Assembly: GCA_004335635.1 (NCBI GenBank)
Contig: QAXH01002067.1
Coordinates: forward strand, 1,809-20,261
DNA from: Chloromonas sp. AAM2
Taxonomy: Eukaryota > Chlorophyta > Chlorophyceae > Chlamydomonadales > Chlamydomonadaceae
Length of the DNA: 18,453 nt
Direction of reading: 5' to 3'
Shown: positions 1 through 8,822 of the stretch, piece by piece
How the letters are laid out: every line of letters starts with the position of its first letter
How positions within the stretch are numbered: position 1 is the stretch's first letter
Made by a program: the position numbers and the translations under genes
Notes under the pieces: model-generated
Databases searched by the model: none
What the model was told of the DNA's origin: nothing
What the model saw: the letters and a program-made list of their open reading frames with translations, nothing else

Positions 1-2
1 GG

Positions 3-518
3 CTAGACTGCAAGGCGAACAAGCTCATCCTGGCTGAGAGCCTTGGGGTTGAGGTACGCCCGGATACGAATAAGCTTCTCTGCCTTCTCAAACCCCAGCT
101 GGGTGCGGTCAGGTCCGTACAGCTGCCCCCACGCTGACCAGTTCCTCTCGGCTGCTGTTGAGGTGACGTGCACACTGAGCAGCCGCACTGCGGCCTTGAC
201 AAGCAGAGGAAACCTGGCTGCTGCTCTGCGCTCCCAAAAGCCTCGACGCCGGGCTGTGTCTGCCACAACCAATGCTGGGCTGCGGCGGCCACGGACAGTG
301 ACCTCTTCTGCTGGCCTGGCTAGCTTCAATGCCAGACGAGTCATGGACTCATCCCATTTTCCATCCTCCAAGTCCTCAAGGCACACTGGCGTGTTGTAGT
401 GCTTCTTGTAGGCGTCTGAGGGGTTGGTGACGGCTGAGGCTGAAGACAGGAATGTATGACATGCAGTGCACTGCACCGCGCATTTGCCTTCATGAATGCA
501 AGGCTTGAATACCTCCCT
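3..518 (-). mobile_element. hAT-family transposase, C-terminal fragment (dimerisation domain)
   Basis: The minus strand is open from 518 to a TAG stop at 3-5. The last ~60 residues carry the C-terminal hAT dimerisation signature: FPLL, then a leucine-rich stretch, then STAAERNWSAWG, and LGFEKAEKLIRIRAYLNP near the end. hAT transposases use this region to assemble the active dimer. The catalytic RNase H-like core and N-terminal zinc finger expected upstream are absent: a TGA at 519-521 closes the frame, unless an intron with its acceptor just before ~512 joins another exon. The start is unclear; the first in-frame initiator-like codon is a GTG at 476. An upstream stretch with closely spaced Cys and His residues (CIHEGKCAVQCTACH) may be part of a zinc-binding motif. 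No terminal inverted repeats or target-site duplication could be identified, so the element's limits are unknown. It lies in the same orientation as the GlyRS gene and just beyond its last visible exon. Confidence 0.75.
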
Positions 519-1168
519 TCATGCGCCCTTCTTTTTTAGCAAGCTCTGCAGCATCCGTAGCTGCAGTGGGCTCCATGCCGGCTGTATGTATGCTAGCGCG
601 CACAGCGAAACCCTCCGCGGTGCCGGCGAAATCCGGTGCCGTTTTCCGGTTTTTTTACAACGAACTCTAGTGACTGGCCCAAAATAGAATCTAATAGAGC
701 ATGTGTCACAAATACCAGGGAACGAGCTGTATGTACCTCCACCCGGACGTTTGCAGACATTCATCAACTGGCTTGGCAAAAAACACCATCTACCCTTCCG
801 TTGCTACACGTCAAGGCATGACACGGACAGGAAGCCTTGGCCGCAGGTGCCAAGCAGCCAGTGCGCACTAGCCGAGCGAACTGAGGAGTTCAGCGTGCGA
901 ACCACTCATCAGGCAAACCAGTCACCAGGAAACAAGCTGTACGTAGCGCCCGTGACTGTGCCTCATGCGATTGGTAACCCTGACTGTTCTTTGGCATACA
1001 ACAGCCGGTTTGAAAACCAACAACAGTTGGATCGTTTACACGCTACATGTCAGGACAGAACAAGGGCAGCAAGCTGCCGAGCCTCTCACCGATGCCACTT
1101 GATCGGATTAGTCCAGCATCTGAGGAGGTCAGGTTGTCAAGTGAACTCAAAATCATGACTGGACTTAC
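519..1168. other. Stretch without a recognisable gene between the hAT fragment and GlyRS
   Basis: No exon of the missing GlyRS C-terminus and no other recognisable coding region was found here on either strand. It begins as GlyRS intron 15 (or as a 3' UTR if that intron is retained). Two short related segments occur in direct orientation, at about 709-737 and 918-947; they share a core of the form CCAGGRAACRAGCTGTAYGTA. They could be subterminal repeats of the hAT element or leftovers of another repeat. A GC-rich patch at about 595-650 precedes a T-run. Confidence 0.5.
1036..1040 (-). terminator. TGTAA motif, possible premature poly(A) signal for GlyRS
   Basis: On the minus strand a TGTAA pentamer, the usual chlorophycean polyadenylation signal, lies ~97 nt past the in-frame TGA that follows exon 15 if intron 15 is retained (stop at 1137-1139). 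Read this way the protein would end after [11 protein letters not shown], at about 969 aa. TGTAA is short and can occur by chance; another copy lies at 655-659. Confidence 0.25.
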
Positions 1169-4100
1169 CAACTTCTGGTTGCACGCCTGTGTCGGCTATG
1201 AGTTGTTCCAGCCGTCCTGTCACATAGTCCACCACTGCCGCCTGCTGGCTGCTGCTGACAGGGATAGGCTGAAGAGCGGCCGCAGCGGCGACTGCTCCCT
1301 TGATGCTGCAGGATATGTTGTTGGAGACCAGGGCCTGCGCACACAAGCAAACCCATCACACCTCCATGACTCTCTAAATGATATTCAAGCCTTGCCCTGG
1401 CACAGAATTCAGTCTCACATCTTCCAACAGTTGGCTGTTCCACACAGCGCATGACCATGCTCATCCAGGACAGAGTCAGGCGTTCAGGCCGACTTGTTAC
1501 CAAGGCGGGATAAAACGCTGGTGCCGTCCCTGTGGCACAGCCTGCCTGCCACGTGGCACACAGTACAGCCCTGCCTGTCCGCAGGGGAGTCTCAGTACTG
1601 CACATACCTGAAGCATGCCATATGCTGAACGGCGCAGTCCGTATGGGTCTGCAGCAGCGCTGGGCGCGCATCCAGCCGCAAACAGTCCCACAAGCGAGTC
1701 TAACCGCTCTGCCACAGACGCCAGTACACCTGCGCGTGTGACAATGATGGTGCGTATGGAGCTTAAGCCCATATCTCCTGTTCGACTCGTGAACCTTTAC
1801 ACTCCCCCGTCTCACTCACTCACTCATTCACCCACTCACTCACCTGCGGGCGAGCGGGGCAGCAGGTCGCCCGCCTGACGGGGCAACGCGGCCTCAAAGA
1901 TCGCCTCGCACACCGCAGCCGGCAGGCCCTGCTTCAATGCGTAGTGCCGCCCCATGGTGCCCGCCAGGGCTGTCATTTCCATGACGGTTGAGGAGGCGAG
2001 GTCGGCCTTGGCTAGGTGTGCAGCACGCTGGGCAATGGCCGTCACACCTGGAACATGAAACCATAGCCGAGCAAAGGAAATGTCAATTTGGCTTTTGAAC
2101 ATGATGTGCGTCCTACCCATAGCTTCAGCAGGTGTGCATTGTGCAAATAGTTGGTATCCTACGGCCACTCCATATCAGAAGCAGCTACCCTCCTACCCAT
2201 AAAACAAACCGATTATGCAATGAAGGTGGCTGCTTGCCCCAGCCGTAGGTAATGCCATGGCTTTGCAAAACCAGGGCCTGTTGCCACCAGCACTCTCCAG
2301 TAAAGAACCACTTTGTGCCTGGCTTTGTTGACGTCCGCTGTGGGCTTGCAGCAGGGTTGCACTTGAGCTTAGTCTTCAACTGATTGAGGACCTGGAACCC
2401 AACTGGGGACGTGAAAGCCGTCAAAACAACCCTCAATTACCCAATATCCAGAACTCCAATGATAGGCCCAAGGGAGGGCGCACCTGACCGTGCAAGGCTC
2501 TAGCCTCACCTGGGTTGGCCGCCTCCAGCCCTGTAGCGTGTGCCAGCGGCGCCACCAGCGCCTCCACCCGTGTGGCCTTGTCCAGCAGACTGCCCAGATC
2601 CTTCTGGAACAACGTGCCGGACAGCTTGGGCCTGAAGGATCACACACATATGCACAGCAGCCCCGTCGCAATGCACTGATTGTGTCTGGCTACGTCTGGA
2701 AGGAGGGCTGACTGTGCTGAGCAGTGCAACTTAGTGCCAGCGGGTCACACATCCTGTCTGTAAACAAAGCCATGTTCACACTGCCCAGACACCCTGGAAA
2801 AACAGCCTTATCCTCTCCACAGTTCTGCGGGTGGCGCAGCACAACCCTTGTCACATCCACGTTTCATGTGTGTTGCCCCGCCGTTGCTGACCACCAATCA
2901 CATTGGGAGCGCCTTGCCACGTTATATTCCCAACAGCACAGAGCATTGCTGCTGCCAACTCCTGCTCTTGTCATGTATGTGCCGATACCCACCTCATGTC
3001 ATCCAGGGTAAGCTTGAGGTCTTCCCGGTAGAAGAAGGCCGCGTCCTCAAAGCGCGCCCTTAGCACCGCCTCGTTGCCCTCCGCCACCACCTGAGAGACA
3101 GAGAGATAAGAAAAGAGAGATATGAGAGAGAGAGATGCTTACGACCTTGGTTCTTGAACTCTTTGACTGGCTGAGTTGTCATTTGTCCCTGAGTTGCGAT
3201 ACACAACCCTTATGCGCATTGCGCGTACTGACACGGACGTAAAAAGACAACAACAACCACGGTCACCAGGTCACCAGGAACACAGAGACAACGCGTAGCA
3301 GGCAAAGCAACCGACACAACTGCCATGCCTCCAGGCCCCAGGCCAGTAAGCAGAGGCCAGAGACAGGCACTAAAGCAGAAGCACACAGGCCGAAGACAGA
3401 CAGGTAGACAGCCAGCACACCACACGCAGGCCCACCTGGCTGTCCACTGCCCCGTTGGCAACGGTGATGAAGCGCGGCAGGAGAGCAGCGTCAGCGTCAG
3501 CGCTGGCTAGCACGGGGAAGTAGCGCTGGTGCTTGCGCATCACCATGATAAGAATCTCCCTGTGTGGCGGGGGAAGGGCAAGAAGGTGAAAAAGGGATGA
3601 TCTCTACTCCATCTCTCAACACAACGGCTGCGCCCTGCCACTTCACCCCCACGGCTCAAGGGGCGGGTTGGGCGGCACTCCTCCGGTGCGGGTTGTATGC
3701 TTTTTTGTGCTCCATCTTATAAAAACGTTTGGGTCTATGCTGGTCCACATTGCATTTGTGAGGGTTGCTATCCATACACAAGCAAGCTGAATGGACACTG
3801 GGACCCTATCAACGTGGACCTGTCAATCATGCCCATTTACAGCACTTGGAAACTACCATGCCTGGAGTAGACACTGAGTAAACTGGGATTTGACCCCGCG
3901 CTCCGCACACGCACTTTGGCAGCTCCAGGAATTTGTGTGCAAACGTGCCTGCCACCACCCTCGGGCTCTCCACCAGGTTGGACACCTCGGACAGGAGCTC
4001 CGCTGTGCTCTCACGGGGAACATGGCCTGCGCATACATACATATACGCAAGTGGTGTATGTATGTGTGTGTGTATGCATGTGTGTGTGTGTGTAAAAACG

Positions 4101-5598
4101 CAACAAGCCAATCATGCGCAAGCAATGCCAACCATGCCCTGGTGGTGCACTCTGCAGGCTCCCCTGGTGCAACCTTTGATAGGTTGACAGCGTTAGCAGG
4201 CACGCCCTCTGTTGCCCTCCCTGCCTCGTTCCTCCTTCCCTTCTGCCTCTCTGCCACCACCTAAGCGAGCCTAAAACACCAATAAACTTTGGGATTGCCA
4301 CAATTGTGCACATACAGCCACACACAATTTCCTCACTGGCAAGACAACAGCGCTTGTCGTCGAGACCATGCATAGAGTCTCTCTAAGAAAGCAGGCACAT
4401 GAGCATCCGCTCCCGGCCGTCATGACCATACCCAACATACTGCGTACTGCGTGGCTGATCGGCACTCACCATCAGCCCCCACCGCTGCTGTGACGTGTGC
4501 CCAGATGGCCTCCCGCCGCTGCTGAGTGTCAATCACTATGTTGCCAGACTCCAGGGTACCGAGGTAGTCTGAGGCAGTGGCCACCTGCCGTCATTCAAAG
4601 GACACAAAAGTACTCAGCCCAAGGAAACCTCGAGTACTTCATCTGCAGTACCAGTGCCAACGTCTTGATGGCACACGTTCTGAATGTAAGAGTGGTGGCT
4701 AGAGTAACGTCCCTGCTTCACCAAATCACAGAGTCTTTGCTGGGAATGCAAGGATGTGCAATTGCAACTGCATGTGCATGTACGTATGCATGTGCATGAG
4801 CATGTACCCACCTGTGCCTCTGGCACGTCTGCATTGCGCAGCAGGCGTGTGGTGTTGCCTGCCTGCAGCCCAGCCCAGATGAAGGGCACTACCGTGGCGC
4901 CATGCAGGGCCAGCAGCCAGCGCACCGGCCGGCTGAAGGCTGTGTCGCCGCGCCACCGCATGCTCTTCTTGAACACAAGGCCGGACAACAGCTTGGGCAG
5001 CTCGTCCATAAGCACCTGGAAGCCACAGCAAACTTATCAACTTATCAACAAGTCAGCCACGTTACAGGACCCATCCAGCTGTTGCCAAGGCCTTTGCCAT
5101 CTGCAAGCTCACAGGTACATCATGTTGCTCATCTCCAAGACGTTGCTGCAGCACACCAGTTCTAAAGTCCCATGTGCCTTGCCCATTCTGAGCAGCCCTG
5201 GCATGCCACCCATGAAGAACACTGCATGAAGTTCAGCAGCCCATGACGCATGTTTGTATTGTGCCGTGGGACAACCCTAAGCAGATTGGGACTGCCAAGC
5301 ACCCGGTTCGGCTGGTCTGCGGCAATCTGGGTTCAACCATCGTAAGCCCATTTCACCCTAACAATGATAACGATGGTGACGATGACACGCGTGCACACAC
5401 CTCTGCTGCCGGCTGCCCTGCATCTCTGACCGTTGCCCAGACATACTCCACACCCTTGGCGTCCGCTGCAGTGGTCACGTCCGCGGGATGGACGCCATTC
5501 TTCTTACAGAAGCCCTCCAGCGCTTTGCTAGGGCTCCCGTCTGCAGCAAACGCCTGCTTCTTGGGAGGGCCACGCACCTGAACACATTGAGGGGGGTA

Positions 5599-5637
<39 letters not shown>

Positions 5638-8561
5638 ACATGTGTGCATGTGTGTGCGTGCACAGTGACAGGTCGTGAACACGCGGGCATTTGCTAGCGT
5701 CATGCAGACAGAACAGGACATGATTGTGCAAAGTGCACAGTCAGGCAATTGACGCAGCATGGCCCCGCAGCCCGGTTGTGGAGTGGAATAGAGCAAGCAC
5801 CTCTTATGATGGCACTGCCGCTAAAAGTTAAGCTACGTTTCTTCCTCGTCCTCACATTTGTGGAATTCCCTGCACACTATGGCACTAGATGTGTTGATGC
5901 CTGCCTGTTAGAGAGTGATCAAGAGCACGCCAGTCTCCTCGACCAGTGCACCACACCCAAGTTCCACCTCGTCATTGCATTTTGACAGCACTCTCCTCGC
6001 TGTGGCGTCCGACTGACGCCTGTTGCCCGCACCCTGCAGTGTCGCACCTGTGACTCCTCCGCTGCCTGCCTCACTGCCAGGTCTGACACCAGCACTGCTA
6101 GGCGCCGGGGGGTGCCCTCCACTCGCACTGAACTGTAGGTCAGGCGCAGCTTCTGAAGCAGGGCAGGAACCTTCTGCCTGCAAACACTTGAATGAACAAT
6201 CTTCAATCAGGCGGCAGTGAACTTCTGTACCCAAAGCGGGTTGGTCACAAACGTCCACACCAAGGCTGGCGGATTGCACTGCAGTTGCCCTCACTGAGTT
6301 GTCATCTTACACAATGCCCTCACAGCTGCTAGCGACTGCAATACCCATTGATCAATTCTGAAACGCACAATGTGACCACTTTACTAGATTGTACAAGTGC
6401 TGTGCATCTTCAGGGTTGACCGAATGCGCTGGTTTACCCCCCTGTCCCCACGACCGACCTGAGCTGTTCCAGGCCTGATTCCACCTCATCAGGCGGCAAC
6501 TCCTCGGTGCCCACCTCCAGCGCAAACATGGCCGCAGGCGACAGGTCGGTGGCCGGGGCGGGGCGGGGGGCGGGCGGCAGGGCGGCGGGGGCCACCAGCC
6601 CCAAGGGGTGGCCCTGCTCCTCGCGTCGCGCTATCCACAAACCTGCAGACACACCCACTCCACTGCTATTGTTGGTTACACGCCTAGAGAGCTGACGCTC
6701 CAGAGGCTAAGCAGTGGGGGTTGCTCAAGCATGATGCACTGCTGAACAAAGTCTTCTGTGACTGTCGCCCTGTCGCTGCTTTGTCTAAGCTGCTGTAATC
6801 GCTGTCTTCCTTACAGAGGCTTTGCGCCTCTGTGGCTGCCTGATGCATTTATGACCAGATGCTGCACTACCTGCTGTGTCTGCGTTCCTGTTGCTGTTCC
6901 GCCTGAGCTGCTGTGGCCCCTGTCCTCCATGTGCACGTTGTGCCCCCATGCACCTGTAATCTCACGCGCCAGGGCACGCATGGTGGCAAAGCAGTTGGCC
7001 CGCTCCGTGACGCCCACAGCTCCCCGCGCGTCCAGGAGGTTGAAGGTGTGGCTGAGCTTGAGCAGGTGGTCGTAGGCGGGGATGGGCAGGCGCTTGGCCA
7101 GCAGCCGCCGCGCCTCAGCATCAAACAGGTCAAACCTGCATACATGCACAGACACCATGCCAGTCCAATGGATACCAGATACTGGACTCGAGTGTGGAAG
7201 CGCTGTTGACAGAACGTCAGTAGAACGCAAGGCTGTGCCAGAACCTGGCAAAGCTCCGGAACTGCAGCCCCAGCAGCAATGGGAATTAATTGAGGTCAAG
7301 TGACATTCGCATGGTGAGTGGCATTTCCCTTGATCAAAGTACAACCCACACGAGGACCCATCCTTGAATGCAGTATCGGCAGATTGCGTGTTAAGGCTGT
7401 ACTGATTGGCACCGTTCATGATCATAGGTGCTTTGTGCCGTGCTCAAGGGGGAGCTGAAGCATCAAGCAAGGTGATACAACCCAAGCCACCGCACCTGGC
7501 TCGCTGCTCCGCCACGTCTGCCTCATCCAGATTGTACACGCTCATCTCGTACTCGTTCTGAAGAAACAGCTCTCCATAGCTGACTGCATCGTTGTAACGG
7601 ATGTCACGGAAGTTGTTGACACCTTGCAGCGACATGAGAATGCGTTCCATGCCATAAGTGATTTCCACTGCAGGTGCGTCAAGTGTCTTGCCACCTGCCT
7701 GCTGGAAGTAAGTGAACTGTGTGACTTCCATGCCATCCAGCCACACCTCCCAGCCCAGGCCCCATGCACCCAGTACTGGGCTCTCCCAGTTGTCCTCCAC
7801 GAACCGCACATCATGTGCACGTGTGTTGATACCTAGCGCCTCCAGAGAGCCGAGGTAAAGCTCCTGAGCATTGCCTGGGTCGGGTTTCAAAATCACCTGC
7901 ATCATGTGCATGCATGTAGCCTGGCTCGTGATGCTGTCTGTTTATGTACCACACATCACACGACAGGCATGTACAAATCCATTATTGCCATTGCTGCCAG
8001 GTTTTGTTTGGAGCCTGAACTGACCTGGAATTGGGTGTGTCTTTGCAGACGATTGGGGTTGTCACCGTATCGGCTGTCATCTGGCCGGATGCTGGGCTCC
8101 ACGTACGCCACATTCCAAGGCTCTGGGCCCTGTACTCTCAGGAACGTGGCTGGATTCATGGTGCCTGCGCCAACCTCGGTATTGTGCGGCAGCCACACGA
8201 TGCAGCCAAGTTTTCCCCAGTACTCCTGCAATCTGGCCACAGCCTCCTGGAATGTAGGTGCATTGCTATTGACGCGCGATCTTGTAGGTCCTTGCGCTGC
8301 ATCTGGCTGCACAGCTGCTGGCGATGGTGCAACAGGCGCAGTGGCAGCAGGTGCATCAACGGCTGCATTGACAAGTATCTGAGGCCGGCCTGGTGCGAGA
8401 GGGCGTACACCTTGTGCCGATGAATGGTTCTTTCCGTCCAATCTGCGAGTTCCGGCTACTGAACGACCACGGGCACCCTTGCTGCCTCCTGTTGCAGCAG
8501 TAAAGGGCTGCGGGCCCCTGCAACTCTGCAAGGGTCCTGCATTGCCCACCGAAGTACGCAT
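1169..8561 (-). CDS. Organellar glycyl-tRNA synthetase, fused alpha-beta (bacterial type, EDD1-like); 3' end not in window
   Basis: This enzyme charges tRNA-Gly with glycine using ATP, for translation in the plastid and possibly the mitochondrion. Fifteen exons, listed 5' to 3' on the minus strand: 8561-8025, 7896-7496, 7135-6954, 6642-6459, 6177-6048, 5577-5401, 5015-4812, 4584-4470, 4026-3915, 3559-3436, 3090-2993, 2631-2510, 2047-1844, 1729-1608, 1334-1169. All 14 complete introns are GT-AG and every join keeps the frame, giving 959 codons plus one base. Residues 1-100 are rich in Arg, Ala, Ser and Pro and fit an organelle transit peptide. The alpha (catalytic) part spans ~103-388 and the beta part starts at ~412 with [13 protein letters not shown]. 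Land-plant EDD1 has the same fused order; bacteria such as E. coli make two proteins. The ATG at 8561-8559 is the first in frame after a TGA at 8610-8612. Family proteins continue ~130 residues past the last exon seen here; that segment was not found. Confidence 0.93.
1805..1843 (-). repeat. GTGA/GAGT tetranucleotide repeat fused to the exon 13 donor of GlyRS
   Basis: In the gene's sense, exon 13 ends at 1844 and intron 13 opens with GTGAGTGAGTGGGTGAATGA and then more GAGT units down to about 1811. The splice-donor consensus GTGAGT is therefore repeated several times, at 4-nt steps. Intron 13 is only 114 bp long. Confidence 0.85.
3091..3140 (-). repeat. CT-rich polypyrimidine tract at the exon 11 acceptor of GlyRS
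   Basis: On the plus strand this is a GA-rich low-complexity run. In the gene's sense it is an almost pure CT tract ending in CTCTCAG directly before exon 11. It probably serves as the polypyrimidine tract of intron 10 (3091-3435). Confidence 0.75.
4055..4094 (-). repeat. (CA/TG)n microsatellite in GlyRS intron 8 near the acceptor
   Basis: A TG-rich run interrupted by TATG and CATG occurs on the plus strand, so it is a CA-rich run in the gene's sense. It ends about 28 nt before the exon 9 acceptor (exon 9 begins at 4026). Confidence 0.85.
4753..4806 (-). repeat. Degenerate CATG/CATGCA run at the start of GlyRS intron 7
   Basis: Just after the exon 7 donor (exon ends at 4812; intron begins GTGGGT) the sense strand runs through ACATGCTCATGCACATGCAT and further ACATGCA units, ending in a GCAATTGCA palindrome-like patch. 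It is simple sequence with no coding content. Confidence 0.7.
5597..5670 (-). repeat. (CA/TG)n microsatellite in GlyRS intron 5 near the acceptor
   Basis: A run of about 17 TG units (5603-5636) is followed by imperfect TGTGCATG units. In the gene's sense it is a (CA)n run that ends ~20-26 nt before the exon 6 acceptor (exon 6 begins at 5577). Confidence 0.9.
6551..6592 (+). other. G-rich run (G-quadruplex candidate) in the alpha-beta linker
   Basis: The plus strand, which is the template strand of GlyRS, carries at least four closely spaced runs of three or more G (GGGG, GGGG, GGGGGG, GGG, GGG, GGGGG). In the sense strand this C-rich stretch encodes the Ala/Pro-rich linker between the alpha and beta domains. 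Confidence 0.55.
6954..8561 (-). other. GlyRS exons 1-3: transit peptide and alpha (catalytic) domain
   Basis: Exon 1 encodes the leader and then [18 protein letters not shown], the conserved start of bacterial GlyQ. It ends in a PNRLQ..QFQ motif, and exon 2 resumes with VILKPDPGN, exactly as in GlyQ. Class II motif 2 (RFVEDNWE, then [20 protein letters not shown]) lies at ~210-240, and motif 3 (ITYGMER) at ~258-264, with the expected arginine. Exon 3 gives the helical C-terminal part ([17 protein letters not shown]). Nothing essential appears to be missing, so the adenylation site looks intact. Introns 1, 2 and 3 are 128, 360 and 311 bp. Confidence 0.93.
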
Positions 8562-8822
8562 GGCGAACAACTCGCATGCATGGATTGGCCTGATGGCCCG
8601 CCTTGCAAGTCAAGGTCACCGTGCAAGCACGCACGTTTCAAAGCTGCCGTTTCCAATCCAAACAAGCATGACAAAGTCAGACGTGTCAGCAACATTGACT
8701 TGATTGTTCGCTGCACACTCTACAATTGGTCAACGTCTTCCAACGCGCCCACAGAGCAGTCAAACTTCTGTCGAACCTGCGTGTTCTCCAGCGCCCCTAC
8801 CGCCACATCATCGTCTTTCAGA
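8562..8822. promoter_or_regulatory. Divergent (head-to-head) promoter region between GlyRS and DRP5B
   Basis: Only 261 bp separate the two start codons, so both 5' UTRs and both core promoters must lie here unless upstream non-coding exons exist. Three CCAAT-type boxes are visible: ATTGG at 8584-8588, CCAAT at 8653-8657 and ATTGG at 8725-8729. No clear TATA box is present. Multiple CCAAT boxes without TATA are common in bidirectional promoters; their function here is inferred. Confidence 0.6.

Larger units (their letters stand above)
1169..6642 (-). other. GlyRS exons 4-15: linker and beta (tRNA-binding) domain
   Basis: Exon 4 finishes the alpha part, then encodes an Ala/Pro-rich linker (~392-410) and the start of GlyS. 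Later exons carry recognisable GlyS blocks: TPRRLAVLV (exon 5), [17 protein letters not shown] (exon 6), [21 protein letters not shown] (exon 7), [19 protein letters not shown] (exon 9), [11 protein letters not shown] (exon 10), [11 protein letters not shown] (exon 11), [16 protein letters not shown] (exon 12), [21 protein letters not shown] and GRHYAL (exon 13), [12 protein letters not shown] and DPYGLRR (exon 14), and [17 protein letters not shown] (exon 15). In this family the beta part binds tRNA and is needed for activity. Only its extreme C-terminal helical anticodon-binding region is missing from the window. Confidence 0.9.

Noticed and set aside
840..910. Possible next GlyRS exon on the minus strand after a CTCAG acceptor (reads VRSASAHWLL)
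   Set aside because: The phase fits and the first residues recall VVRSVLA of EDD1, but the rest does not match and the frame soon hits a stop.
703..1158. A 151-codon open frame on the plus strand near the left edge
   Set aside because: No recognisable motif and no splice or conservation support; treated as chance.
1165..1815. A 216-codon open frame on the minus strand
   Set aside because: It crosses GlyRS exons 14-15 and intron 14 in another frame; Cys/Arg/His-rich composition without any motif.
5597..5670. CRISPR-like or telomere-like repeat
   Set aside because: It is a plain dinucleotide microsatellite with no spacers and no telomeric unit.
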